From positions 1 through 64,000 of the forward strand of contig FOEK01000012.1 in NCBI GenBank assembly GCA_900110635.1: a stretch of DNA of 64,000 bases, in the 5' to 3' direction. Position numbers and translations under genes: made by a program. Under the pieces are notes generated by a model. It saw only the letters and a list, made by a program, of their open reading frames with translations. It did no database searches and had not been told where the DNA came from. This document shows positions 42,637 to 51,460 of this stretch, one piece after another. Numbering within the stretch: the first letter of the stretch is position 1; every line of letters starts with the position of its first letter. Source of the DNA: Lachnospiraceae bacterium NE2001 (lineage in GTDB: Bacteria; Bacillota; Clostridia; Lachnospirales; Lachnospiraceae).

Positions 42637-42689
42637 GTGCAATGGGGACTGTCCCCATTGCACATAGGTGCGTCCCTTTTTGCACATTT
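42637..42689. repeat. GTGCAAT-type repeat, flavour B
   Basis: GTGCAATGGGGACTGTCCCC then ATTGCACATAGGTGCGTCCC and TTTTTGCACATTT: the first 27 bases form a near-perfect palindrome. It lies between purN and purD, 20 bases before the purD start. Confidence 0.9.
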
Positions 42690-42699
42690 GCTATATTCG

Positions 42700-42875
42700 T
42701 GCGATAGTGTACTTATTCGACATCGCTCCCGCTCAATGTGGGGTCCCTAGCGGACCACTCCGCTTCGCTCCGTTCGCTAAGCTCTCGCATCGCTTCGCTC
42801 GCGAATCGCTAAGCGCCGAGTCCCACAATGGTCTCATAAGTACATATCATGCTACGAATGACATAATTTATATTC
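42700..42875. repeat. GC-rich composite palindrome between purN and purD
   Basis: Outer arms TGTACTTAT and ATAAGTACA (near 42707 and 42834), then CAATGTGGG and CCCACAATG, enclose a run of small hairpins around GCTTCGC. The layout resembles the spacers at 35.9 and 60.0 kb. No gene is seen. Confidence 0.75.
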
Positions 42876-42890
42876 ATATATTATATGAAA

Positions 42891-43511
42891 CTAGTTGCGC
42901 ATATCGGCTGGGGATTTGTATACCACCTTGCCTGTCGCAATAAGGTTGATAGCCTCAGGAAGTATCTTCCACTCAGCCTCCTCCATAATTCGGCGCTGCA
43001 GGGTTTCAGGCGTATCTCCCTCTTCAACATATACGGCCTTCTGAAGGATGATTGGTCCTGTGTCAGTACCAGCATCAACAAAATGTACTGTTGCACCAGA
43101 TACTTTTACACCGCGCTCCAGAGCAGCCTGGTGCACCTTAAGTCCATAGTAGCCTGTTCCACAGAAGGACGGAATAAGCGACGGATGTATATTGATGATC
43201 CGTCCCTCATACTTGTCGATAACTGCCTCTGGAATAACAACAAGGAAACCAGCCAGAACTATAAGGTCCGGCTCATACTCATTTAACTTTGCAAGAAAAG
43301 CCTTGTTAAATGATGATCTATCCGGGAAGTCCTTCGGAGATATAACTTCGTTCTTTATGCCAGCCTTCTCTGCTCTCTCCAAAGAATACACGCCGTAATT
43401 GTTGCTGATCACGCCTACGATCTCAGTGTTCTGAATGGTGCCATCCTGAACACCATCTATAATTGCCTGAAGGTTTGTTCCGCCTCCAGAAACTAATACT
43501 AGTACCTTCAT
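42891..43511 (-). CDS. purN: Phosphoribosylglycinamide formyltransferase
   Basis: The folate-dependent GAR transformylase, step three of purine synthesis. Marks are VLVSGGGTNLQAIID, the catalytic Asn-His-Asp set with IINIHPSLIPSFCG and GATVHFVDAGTDTGPII. Length 206 is normal. GAGGTG precedes the start. Confidence 0.95.
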   Translation of the reverse strand: MKVLVLVSGGGTNLQAIIDGVQDGTIQNTEIVGVISNNYGVYSLERAEKAGIKNEVISPKDFPDRSSFNKAFLAKLNEYEPDLIVLAGFLVVIPEAVIDKYEGRIINIHPSLIPSFCGTGYYGLKVHQAALERGVKVSGATVHFVDAGTDTGPIILQKAVYVEEGDTPETLQRRIMEEAEWKILPEAINLIATGKVVYKSPADMRN

Positions 43512-43532
43512 AATACACCTCGCAAATCACCA

Positions 43533-43560
43533 AATGTTGTCACGGGGACGTAACAACATT
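43533..43560. repeat. GTTGT-type GGGAC repeat, flavour C
   Basis: An exact copy of the repeat at 32265-32292, placed four bases after the purM stop codon and before purN. Confidence 0.9.
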
Positions 43561-43564
43561 TAAA

Positions 43565-44590
43565 CTAGATAAGGTCTACGCCTTTGTCGCCGCTTATTAC
43601 TTCGCCGATAACACAGGCTTTGTCGCCTGTTGTTGCAAGTGCCTCAATGGTCTTTTCAGCGTCAGCTGCGTCAACAGCCAGTACCATTCCGATTCCCATG
43701 TTAAATGTGTTATACATCATCTGCTCTGCGATGTCGCCCTTAGCAGCCAGAAGCTTAAAGATAGCTGGAACCTCGTAGGAATCCTTCTTGATCTCAGCCT
43801 TCACTCCATCTGGAAGCATACGTGGAATGTTCTCATAGAAGCCACCACCTGTTATGTGGCTGCAACCCTTGATAGTTACGCCTGCTGCCTTAACAGCTTT
43901 AAGTCCTTTAACATAGATTCTTGTAGGAGCAATAAGTGCCTCACCAAGAGTCTTACCCAGCTCGTCATAGAATGTATTCAGAGATTCCTCTGTCATCTCG
44001 AATACCTTTCTTACGAGTGAGAATCCGTTGCTATGAACGCCTGTGGATGCAATACCGATAAGGGCATCGCCCGGCTTAATATTTTCACCTGTTATCAGGT
44101 CCTTCTTATCTACAACACCTACAGCAAAGCCTGCAAGATCATACTCATCCTCAGGCATAAGGTCTGGATGCTCAGCTGTCTCGCCACCAACCAGGGCAGC
44201 CTCTGACTGAAGACAGCCTTCAGCAACACCACTTACAATAGTAGCAATCTTCTCAGGATAGTTCTTGCCGCAAGCTATATAATCCAGGAAGAACAGCGGT
44301 TCTCCACCTGAGCAGGCAATATCATTTACACACATTGCTACCGCATCGATACCTATTGTATCGTGCTTATCCATAACGAAAGCAAGCTTCACCTTAGTAC
44401 CACATCCATCAGTTCCCGACAGCAGCACAGGCTCCTCCATATCCTTAATCTTGCTTAAGTCAAATGCACCAGCAAAACCTCCAAGTCCTCCGAGCACCTC
44501 TGGTCTCATAGTCTTCTTAACGTGCTCCTTCATGAGCTCAACCGACTTGTAACCAGCCTCGATGTCAACACCTGAATTCTTGTAATCCAT
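43565..44590 (-). CDS. purM: Phosphoribosylformylglycinamidine cyclo-ligase
   Basis: AIR synthetase, step five of purine synthesis. Marks are [44 protein letters not shown] and [17 protein letters not shown]. Length 341 is usual. The ribosome site CAGGAGGAAAGAAC is strong. It is first in the probable purM-purN-purD-clpC transcript and is divergent from the GGDEF gene. Confidence 0.96.
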   Translation of the reverse strand: MDYKNSGVDIEAGYKSVELMKEHVKKTMRPEVLGGLGGFAGAFDLSKIKDMEEPVLLSGTDGCGTKVKLAFVMDKHDTIGIDAVAMCVNDIACSGGEPLFFLDYIACGKNYPEKIATIVSGVAEGCLQSEAALVGGETAEHPDLMPEDEYDLAGFAVGVVDKKDLITGENIKPGDALIGIASTGVHSNGFSLVRKVFEMTEESLNTFYDELGKTLGEALIAPTRIYVKGLKAVKAAGVTIKGCSHITGGGFYENIPRMLPDGVKAEIKKDSYEVPAIFKLLAAKGDIAEQMMYNTFNMGIGMVLAVDAADAEKTIEALATTGDKACVIGEVISGDKGVDLI

Positions 44591-44657
44591 GTTCTTTCCT
44601 CCTGGATATTTAATAAATCATTAGTTACTGCTCCGCAGCCCACGTTTCTTATTACAT

Positions 44658-44687
44658 TTAATATGGGCCACAAAAGACACGACTCAT
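44658..44687 (-). other. Possible leader peptide of the purM operon
   Basis: ATG at 44687 follows AGGAGGTG at a slightly long distance and opens a nine-codon frame MSRVFCGPY ending in TAA. Just after it, GCCCA and TGGGC pair across a 21-base AT-rich loop (44638-44668). The arrangement could give attenuation or reflect chance. Confidence 0.3.
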
Positions 44688-44748
44688 TATAGATTATTCA
44701 CCTCCTATTGTAAACATTCAAAAGTCACAAAAATTAACACGTAAAAAA

Positions 44749-44803
44749 TATAATAGAACAAACAAATCCTAAGTGTTATAATTATAGGTACTGATGCATC
44801 AGT
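44749..44803 (+). promoter_or_regulatory. Promoter region and 14-bp palindrome of the GGDEF gene
   Basis: TATAAT occurs twice (44749-44754 and 44777-44782). ACTGATGCATCAGT at 44790-44803 is a perfect palindrome that would lie at the start point of transcription from the second box. It could be an operator. The purM promoter on the other strand must share this 280-base region. Confidence 0.5.
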
Positions 44804-44872
44804 TTTAACTGTCTCAGCATCATTTCAGGGGGAAATGTAACAGAAGGTAATAAACTTTGGGGAGGAACAGCG

Positions 44873-47182
44873 ATGCGCGAAAACGAAAGGCCTAATATAG
44901 GCTTTCTTACCTGTCACCTGGACAACGACTATGCCTTTGAGATCTGTAAGGGTGTTGAATATGCAGCGGAGGAGGCTGATGTCAATCTCACAATACTTCC
45001 TGGAATGTATTTAAATGCTTCTTACAACGATCCCGTCAATGCTAAGTACGATTATCAGTACAATTCCATTTTTTACTATGCAAACAAGAAGTCTCTGGAT
45101 GCTCTGATCATTTCCATCGGATCTGTTGGAAGCTTCCTGTCAGTCGAGGATAAGAAGGCTTTTCTCGACCAGTTCGACCTGCCCATTCTTACTATCGAGG
45201 CTGAGATTCCTGGCTATCCCTATCTTTTTACAGAGGGCGCAACTGGTATGCGCGATGCCATAGAGCATCTGATCAAGGACCACGGAAAGACTAAGATTGG
45301 ATTTGTCAGTGGTCGTCTGGAAAATGCCGATGCCCTTGAACGCTTCAATGTATATAAGAAGGTTCTGGCAGAAAATGGCATCGAGTACGAAGAGAAGAAG
45401 GTGGCCTACGGTAATTTCTCTGAGTTCACCGAGGAGCTGGTTACCAAACTTCTGTATGACAATCCTGACCTGGAAGCTATTGTATTTGCAAATGATACCA
45501 TGGCAATCGGTGGTTATAAGGCCATTAAAAAACGTGGTCTTAAGATTGGAAAGGACATACTGGTAACCGGATTTGATAATACTCCAACCTCGCTGTCTCT
45601 GTCACCGCCTCTTACAACGGTGGACAACAACGTGATGGATCTTGGCTACTACGCTGTCTATCAGGCGTTGGAGCTGATCAAGACCGGAGAAACCTCCATG
45701 TCTCTGCTCCACAGCAAGCTGATAAAGAGACTGTCCTGTGGCTGTAACCCAACAAAGAATCCGGAAGTTATTGAAAGTTTAGGCGAACTGGAGAATCTGG
45801 ATGCCAGCGTTCTCATCAAAACCTTCAAGGATCTCTTCATGAGTCATTACGATAATTCATTTTATTCGAAGCAGCTCTTTGAAGAACTGGATCCATTCTT
45901 CAGCATTTTTACAAATATTATATATAATGATAAGACTTATACCACTGAGGAGCTTCAGGAAGCCACAGACAAGGTTTTGGACAGTAGTATAATCATTCAC
46001 TACTACTCTCACAACAAGTTCACCTATCTGATGCGTCTTCTCTCCGACTTCCTGCTTGGGCTTAATCTTCCAGCCGAAAAGCACGTGGTGCTGGAGTCAA
46101 CATTTAACAGCATCCTTACCCATCTTGCATTTTATATATCAAATGAGTATATACAGGAGGTCAAGGACAGCAAGGCAGATGTATGGCAGTCCATGCGACT
46201 CACAAGAGATACGCTGCTCACAGCCACTAATGATGAGAAGTGCTTCAAGCTGATTGCCAAGAATCTCCACACCTACAGTGATTTTCAGAGTGCTTATGTA
46301 TATCTTTATGATGAAATGCCAATCCTCCTGAATGATGGTATGTGGAACGTTCCAAAGTACGTTCATCTCCAGACCTTCTGCAAGGACGACTCCGCCGTAG
46401 TTCTGGATGAAAAGACCCGGATACTGCCGTCATATATGATATTTAAACATAAATACACACCGAACGAGAGACGCCACACTATGGTTCTCACGCCGCTCAT
46501 CACCAACGAGGTACAGCACGGTCTTCTCCTCTGCGAGACGAATCTGGAGAACTTCAAAAAGGTTTACTCCACATCTCTTCAGCTGGGAACCTCCCTCAAG
46601 TTCATATATCTGATGAAGCAGGAGCTGGCGATACAAAGCAGGCTTGAACAGACCATGAATGAGATCAGGGATAAGAATGATCAGTTAAATGCCATTTCAG
46701 TTACTGACGAGCTAACCGGACTATATAACCGTCGCGGCTTCTTCGAGGCAGTGGCGCAGATACTTTCTAACACCAGCAACACTGGTAAGCCTGGACTTGT
46801 GGGATATATCGATATGGACAACCTGAAGCAGGTAAATGACCGCTACGGCCATAAGGACGGGGACTTTGCTCTGACCAGCATAGCTGATACACTGAAAAAG
46901 AGTTTTCCAAAGGGAACGATCATCGCCCGTATCGGCGGCGACGAGTTTGCAGTTTTCGTTCCAGATATGACTGGGAATAAAGTGAGTGAGATCAAGGACG
47001 CTCTGGACTACTACCAAAACAGAGTCAATGAACAGGACGGAAAGCCGTACTACATTGAGTTCAGTCTGGGCTTCAAAGAACTGGTACTTGCAAGAAAGCT
47101 TGACATCGAAGCTGAAATGATAGTTGCCGACGAAGAACTATACAAAGACAAAAAGAACAAACGCAAAGATGTAACCAAATAA
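44873..47182 (+). CDS. Soluble diguanylate cyclase with LacI-type sugar-binding sensor and GAF-like domain
   Basis: Residues ~6-285 are a periplasmic-binding fold of the LacI/GalR regulator type (NIGFLTCHLDNDYAFEICKG, VSGRLENADALERF, VFANDTMAIGGYKAIKKRGL, VTGFDNTPTSL), but there is no helix-turn-helix, signal peptide or membrane segment. A helical part (~290-440), a GAF-like domain (~450-590) and a short coiled coil lead into GGDEF (612-765). The active site is intact: DELTGLYNRR at 612, Asp in YIDMDNLKQVND, and GGDEF at 688-692. The inhibitory RxxD site five residues before it is absent (PKGT). It should make c-di-GMP in the cytoplasm in response to a small ligand. GGGGAGGAACAGCG precedes the start. 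Confidence 0.93.
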   Translation: MRENERPNIGFLTCHLDNDYAFEICKGVEYAAEEADVNLTILPGMYLNASYNDPVNAKYDYQYNSIFYYANKKSLDALIISIGSVGSFLSVEDKKAFLDQFDLPILTIEAEIPGYPYLFTEGATGMRDAIEHLIKDHGKTKIGFVSGRLENADALERFNVYKKVLAENGIEYEEKKVAYGNFSEFTEELVTKLLYDNPDLEAIVFANDTMAIGGYKAIKKRGLKIGKDILVTGFDNTPTSLSLSPPLTTVDNNVMDLGYYAVYQALELIKTGETSMSLLHSKLIKRLSCGCNPTKNPEVIESLGELENLDASVLIKTFKDLFMSHYDNSFYSKQLFEELDPFFSIFTNIIYNDKTYTTEELQEATDKVLDSSIIIHYYSHNKFTYLMRLLSDFLLGLNLPAEKHVVLESTFNSILTHLAFYISNEYIQEVKDSKADVWQSMRLTRDTLLTATNDEKCFKLIAKNLHTYSDFQSAYVYLYDEMPILLNDGMWNVPKYVHLQTFCKDDSAVVLDEKTRILPSYMIFKHKYTPNERRHTMVLTPLITNEVQHGLLLCETNLENFKKVYSTSLQLGTSLKFIYLMKQELAIQSRLEQTMNEIRDKNDQLNAISVTDELTGLYNRRGFFEAVAQILSNTSNTGKPGLVGYIDMDNLKQVNDRYGHKDGDFALTSIADTLKKSFPKGTIIARIGGDEFAVFVPDMTGNKVSEIKDALDYYQNRVNEQDGKPYYIEFSLGFKELVLARKLDIEAEMIVADEELYKDKKNKRKDVTK

Positions 47183-47184
47183 CA

Positions 47185-47270
47185 AGACCGGGGACGGTTC
47201 TCCGTCTTAAAAAAGACAGGGGACGGTTCTCTGTCTTTTTTTTAAGACGGAGAACCGTCCCCTGTCTTTT
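47185..47270. repeat. Three flavour-A GGGAC repeats; last copy forms the 3' end of the next gene
   Basis: Two direct copies (AAGACCGGGGACGGTTCTCC and AAAAGACAGGGGACGGTTCT) and one inverted copy lie between the convergent GGDEF and thioesterase genes. The inverted copy (about 47244-47270) encodes the last residues and stop codon of the thioesterase. The second and third copies pair over about 25 bases. Confidence 0.93.
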
Positions 47271-47682
47271 CAACAACACTTGCAAGGGTGTCGTAGACGT
47301 CAGGGTAGGTTTTCTTTAGGTTCATTGGTTTAAAGTCGCGGTCTACGAAGGCGTGGCTGGTCTGGGCTGTGTGCAGGAGTTCGTCGGTGCCTGAACGGTA
47401 GATTTCGTATTTCAAGGTGAAGCGAACTGGAGTAAGCTTTATAACTCTAGGTATTATCTCTATGACATCGCCAAATGTAATTGACTTTGTGTAATAGTTA
47501 TGAAGCTCCAGCACCGGAATGATAATACCCATCTCCTCCAGCTTATCGTAGGCAAGCCCCAGCTGGTCCATCATATGGAGTCTTGCCTCCTCCAGGTAGC
47601 GTGCATAGTTACTGTGATGCACCACCTGCATCTGATCAGTCTCGTAATAATTTATCACTCTAACATAAGATTCTAATTTCAT
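47242..47682 (-). CDS. YbgC/FadM-like acyl-CoA thioesterase
   Basis: A hot-dog fold thioesterase of 146 residues. The active-site block is YYETDQMQVVHHSNYARYLE with the catalytic Asp, then EARLHMMDQLGLAYDKLEEM. The C-terminal KTGDGSPS is encoded by a GGGAC repeat and is outside the fold. Its start overlaps the stop of the coiled-coil gene (TAATG). Substrate is not evident. Confidence 0.9.
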   Translation of the reverse strand: MKLESYVRVINYYETDQMQVVHHSNYARYLEEARLHMMDQLGLAYDKLEEMGIIIPVLELHNYYTKSITFGDVIEIIPRVIKLTPVRFTLKYEIYRSGTDELLHTAQTSHAFVDRDFKPMNLKKTYPDVYDTLASVVEKTGDGSPS

Positions 47683-48500
47683 TATATTCCGTCCCCTGTC
47701 TTTATAGCTTCGTCGGAACGATCCATCAGTTCGATACCCAGACCTTCCGTTTTTTCCTGGTCGATCTTTACAGCAGTACGGTCGGCGCTGATTGGTGGCC
47801 GAGCGCTCACCTGCTTTATCTCTGCCTCTTCGTCCTCCTTCAGGACAAGTCTCATCTGAGCCTTCTCCTCACGTTCCTTAGCCATAGCCTTCTTACGCTC
47901 ATTGTATAGCTCGATAGAAAGCAGTTCGCTAAGCTCCAGGATCTGAGCATATCTGTCATTTGCCTTGAGGGAGTTCAGGTTACTCATTAGCTCAGATTTA
48001 TTCTCAGAAATATCCTCGATCTTCTGGCGAAGAGTGCTCTTCATTCGTGAGTATTCCTGCTCTATCTTCTCGTAGGAATCCTGTACCAGATGATCCACCT
48101 CAGTAAGCATTTCATCAGTATATATAAGGGACGCTGCGTATATGTCAGACGCCATACGAAGCGACTCTTTCTCGTCCGGTTCCATTTCAGAAGCTCTAAA
48201 TGCAGGCGGTTCATTATCCTTTCGTTTTGTAACTCGGATACGGCTGGCAGTACGTTCTGCCTGATAAAGTATCTCCTCAGCCTCATCCTTAGCCTCTTTT
48301 AGGATACGGGCACGCTTGTCATTTGTCTCTCTGTATGTATTCATTTCGGTCAGCACGACCTCTGATATCTTATCGATCAGCTTCAGCAGCTCATCTCTGT
48401 CCAGAACTGCCTTCTCGCTGTGAAGCGGCGCCGATGGCGCATCCTTTATTCGGGTTCTGAGTCCCTCCAGAAGAAGCTCTGCTCTTCCCTTTTGTTCCAT
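47682..48500 (-). CDS. Coiled-coil protein of unknown function
   Basis: Soluble, 272 residues, mostly charged helix. ELLKLIDKISEVVLTEMNTY and KRARILKEAKDEAEEILYQA form one coiled coil (about 33-85), and residues ~105-215 another. The pattern AKDEAEEILYQAERTA resembles DivIVA/V-type ATPase subunit H-like coiled coils, without a clear match. The last residues (KTGDGI) are encoded by half a GGGAC repeat (47689-47704). AGGAGG precedes the start. A role near the cell envelope is possible because the division cluster is upstream. Confidence 0.72.
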   Translation of the reverse strand: MEQKGRAELLLEGLRTRIKDAPSAPLHSEKAVLDRDELLKLIDKISEVVLTEMNTYRETNDKRARILKEAKDEAEEILYQAERTASRIRVTKRKDNEPPAFRASEMEPDEKESLRMASDIYAASLIYTDEMLTEVDHLVQDSYEKIEQEYSRMKSTLRQKIEDISENKSELMSNLNSLKANDRYAQILELSELLSIELYNERKKAMAKEREEKAQMRLVLKEDEEAEIKQVSARPPISADRTAVKIDQEKTEGLGIELMDRSDEAIKTGDGI

Positions 48501-48525
48501 GTGTTCCTCCTACAAGATATTCCTT

Positions 48526-49290
48526 TTAAAATGAAACTGTATGCTTTTTTATTCCGAGCACAGTATAAGTCACCATATATTTTATACAAGAAAACCATCC
48601 AAGTCCCATATACTTATAGACCCGGTAATTCATTATCGCAGACCTGAACTTATTGCCCGACTTGCTTTCGTGGCTCTTACGGTACATAAGCAGCGGCTTG
48701 TCGATCCCCGCCGCATAGCCTCCATCCTTAAGAATAGAAAGCCACATAACGTAGTCCTCGTGTATATCCTTTCCAGCATCCTCAGGGAATCTGTGTCCCT
48801 CAAGAGCCGATCGTCTCACCAGAACCGATGAACAGTTTATCTGGTTAGTAGTAAGCAAAGATTTAAATGTTACCACCTTCTTGCAGCCTATATAGTGGCC
48901 TGTGTTCTCCCCCGATTCGTTAACTATACGTCGGCCTGAGAAGCATATATCCGGCAGCTTTCCATCCACCTCAAACTTTTCCATAACCTTCAGCTGCTTG
49001 TCCAGCTTGTCCGGAGCCCAGAAGTCATCGGAATCAAGAAATGCAATAAAGTCACCTTTCGCAAGATCGATACCACGGTTTCTTGCTCCAGCTGCCCCCA
49101 GCGCTTCCTCTTCAACATAGAGCTTCACCCTGGGATCCGAGGCTATATCCTCTTCTAGAACAGGCGGCACCTTACTACCATTATCAATTACTAGTATCTC
49201 AAAATTGTGATAGCTCTGGCCAAGTACAGACCTGATTGCCTTGGATAGAGTCTTATCGCTGTTGTGAGACGGAATTATCACACTGACCAT
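48526..49290 (-). CDS. Family 2 glycosyltransferase
   Basis: A GT-A fold transferase: SVIIPSHNSDKTLSKAIRSV at the start and the metal-binding AFLDSDDFWAPDK (DxD motif). Length 254 and the C-terminal half resemble TuaG-type transferases of cell-wall polysaccharide synthesis. There is no other surface polysaccharide gene nearby, so the acceptor is unknown. Confidence 0.9.
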   Translation of the reverse strand: MVSVIIPSHNSDKTLSKAIRSVLGQSYHNFEILVIDNGSKVPPVLEEDIASDPRVKLYVEEEALGAAGARNRGIDLAKGDFIAFLDSDDFWAPDKLDKQLKVMEKFEVDGKLPDICFSGRRIVNESGENTGHYIGCKKVVTFKSLLTTNQINCSSVLVRRSALEGHRFPEDAGKDIHEDYVMWLSILKDGGYAAGIDKPLLMYRKSHESKSGNKFRSAIMNYRVYKYMGLGWFSCIKYMVTYTVLGIKKHTVSF

Positions 49291-49302
49291 CAGTTACCTC
49301 TG

Positions 49303-49339
49303 AAAAAAACGTGACAAACGACTGAAAGCCGTTTGTCAC
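49303..49339 (-). terminator. Intrinsic terminator after ftsZ
   Basis: On the minus strand GTGACAAACG pairs with CGTTTGTCAC around a nine-base loop and is followed by GTTTTTTTC. It separates the division cluster from the glycosyltransferase. Confidence 0.88.
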
Positions 49340-49377
49340 ATTTTACACATCATATTATTATTTATCAATCATTCTTT

Positions 49378-50583
49378 TTAGCTTCTCTTTAAGAAATCAG
49401 GAATCTTAAGATTCTGATTTGCGCCGCCACCCATAGATGACTCTGGCATCTGATGTGGAGTTTCCTGAGGCATAGCTGGCTCATTTCCAAGATTAAGTGG
49501 AACTGGAGTAGCCTTCTTAGCTCCGCCAAGGTTTGGCATAGTAGGCATTGATACTGAAGCAGTAGGTGTGCTGATGCCAAATGTAGGCGCCTTTGGCGCT
49601 GCCTTAGTAGAACCAACAACATTTCCCTTTTCAACATCCTCAAGACCTGTTGCGATGATTGTAATGCTTACATCCTCACCAGCTACGTCGTTATCAACTG
49701 TACCGAAGATGATGTTAGCCTCTTCACCAGCAACCTCTGAGAGATATGTGATAGCGTCGTAAGCTTCAACGATACCAACATTTCCAGAGAAGTTTACGAT
49801 GATATCTGAAGCACCATTAACTGTTGTCTCAAGAAGTGGTGAATCCATAGCTGACTTAATAGCGTCAACTGCCTTGTTATCTCCACTGCCGTGACCGATA
49901 CCGATATGAGCGATACCCTTGTCACGCATAACTGTCTGAATATCTGCAAAGTCGAGGTTGATAAGACCTGGCTTATTGATAAGGTCTGTAACACCCTGAA
50001 CACCCTGCTGAAGAACCTCATCAGCCTTCTTAAGTGCATCTGGGATGCTTGTTCTCTTATCACATATCTGAAGAAGCTTGTCGTTAGGAATAACGATAAG
50101 TGTATCAACATTCTCACGAAGCTTTGCTATACCATTTGTAGCATTTGCCATACGAGGCTTGCCCTCAAATGAAAATGGCTTTGTTACAACACCAACTGTG
50201 AGGATACCCAGGTTCCTTGCTATCTCTGCAACTATAGGAGCAGCACCTGTACCGGTTCCACCACCCATACCGCAGGTAACGAATACCATATCTGCGTCTT
50301 TGATGATATCATTGATTTCTTCTCTATTCTCTTCTACAGCACTTGCACCGATCTCAGGCTTAGCTCCGGCGCCAAGTCCCTTAGTAAGCTTCTCGCCTAT
50401 CTGAACCTTTGTTGTAGCTCTGCTGAGAGATAGAGCCTGTTTATCAGTGTTAATAGCTATGAGCTCAACACCCTCAACATTCTCATCTATCATTCTGTTT
50501 ACTGCATTATTTCCTGCACCACCAACACCGATAACTAGTATTCTTGCAGGGTTTTTCTCATCATTTGACTTTATCTCAAGCAA
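49378..50583 (-). CDS. ftsZ: Cell division protein FtsZ
   Basis: The tubulin-like GTPase of the division ring. [16 protein letters not shown], the GTP loop GGGTGTG at 107-113 and [10 protein letters not shown]-like [10 protein letters not shown] are clear. A 60-residue flexible linker ends in the conserved tip IPDFLKRS. The start is TTG at 50583, with GGAGG 8 bases upstream; no ATG fits better. Length 401 is typical of clostridia. Confidence 0.98.
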   Translation of the reverse strand: MLEIKSNDEKNPARILVIGVGGAGNNAVNRMIDENVEGVELIAINTDKQALSLSRATTKVQIGEKLTKGLGAGAKPEIGASAVEENREEINDIIKDADMVFVTCGMGGGTGTGAAPIVAEIARNLGILTVGVVTKPFSFEGKPRMANATNGIAKLRENVDTLIVIPNDKLLQICDKRTSIPDALKKADEVLQQGVQGVTDLINKPGLINLDFADIQTVMRDKGIAHIGIGHGSGDNKAVDAIKSAMDSPLLETTVNGASDIIVNFSGNVGIVEAYDAITYLSEVAGEEANIIFGTVDNDVAGEDVSITIIATGLEDVEKGNVVGSTKAAPKAPTFGISTPTASVSMPTMPNLGGAKKATPVPLNLGNEPAMPQETPHQMPESSMGGGANQNLKIPDFLKRS

Positions 50584-50746
50584 GGTTCCTTCCTCCTTAA
50601 TTATAATACTTACTTAAACCTATTTACTCAATTTACATCTTTCAATGTCTAGTCACACTTATCTTGTATTTTACTAACTTTTTCAACAAATAGCAACAAA
50701 AAGTTTCGTTTTATGTAAAGTAGTAAAATGTTAACAAAACCGTGAA

Positions 50747-51460
50747 TTATTTCACCTTAAAGCTGGCAATAGGATTATCCTGACTGTAATCCTTCATATA
50801 CAGTGTTCCAGTTTTTCCCTCAAGCCCCTCAGCCTCAAGTATGCTTCCCAGATTCATCAGCTGTACCGCTATATTGGAGCCATCTCCCAGCTCGATCTCT
50901 ATGTTATCATGGGTAAGCACAATTTCGCCATCAGCGGTAAATCTGATTCCCTGTATCTCCAGCTCGTATTTTTCAAGAAGCTGAGTGATATTCAGGATCA
51001 TATCAAACTTCTTCTTATTATCTATAGGAAGCTTCTGTCCCAGCTCCCAGCTCTTCACAGACAGTCCCTTGATATATGGCACGCCCTCGCGTCTCTCCTT
51101 GTCCGTCTCCATAACGATACCGTCCTTATCGAAGAACACGTAGCACTCCATATATTCTATGCAGCCTGCAACAGACTTTTCATAAACCTCAACCTTCACC
51201 TTGTGCTTGCTGACAAACTCTATATCCATCTTTGAAACAAATGGGATATTCTCGGAGTCTCCGAACTTGTTATTCAGATACAGCAGCAGAGTATTGTCCA
51301 TCAGGGCCTTACCCTCAATATACTCTCTTACTTCAGCCTCCGATGACATTTCACAGCCAGTTATCTCAATAGTTTTCAGAGTATATGTGCTGGCATAAAG
51401 CATTCCTCCCAGCAGCAGCACCAGTATGATGATTGGAATTATAGGCACCTTAGTCCTCAT
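50747..51460 (-). CDS. ftsQ: FtsQ/DivIB-type division protein
   Basis: A short cytoplasmic tail, one membrane segment (about 7-25) and a POTRA-like domain (TLKTIEITGCEMSSEAEVRE) followed by a second beta domain. The sequence is poorly conserved, as is usual for the family, and position between ftsW and ftsZ supports the call. The start overlaps the end of ftsW by 11 bases. Confidence 0.85.
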   Translation of the reverse strand: MRTKVPIIPIIILVLLLGGMLYASTYTLKTIEITGCEMSSEAEVREYIEGKALMDNTLLLYLNNKFGDSENIPFVSKMDIEFVSKHKVKVEVYEKSVAGCIEYMECYVFFDKDGIVMETDKERREGVPYIKGLSVKSWELGQKLPIDNKKKFDMILNITQLLEKYELEIQGIRFTADGEIVLTHDNIEIELGDGSNIAVQLMNLGSILEAEGLEGKTGTLYMKDYSQDNPIASFKVK

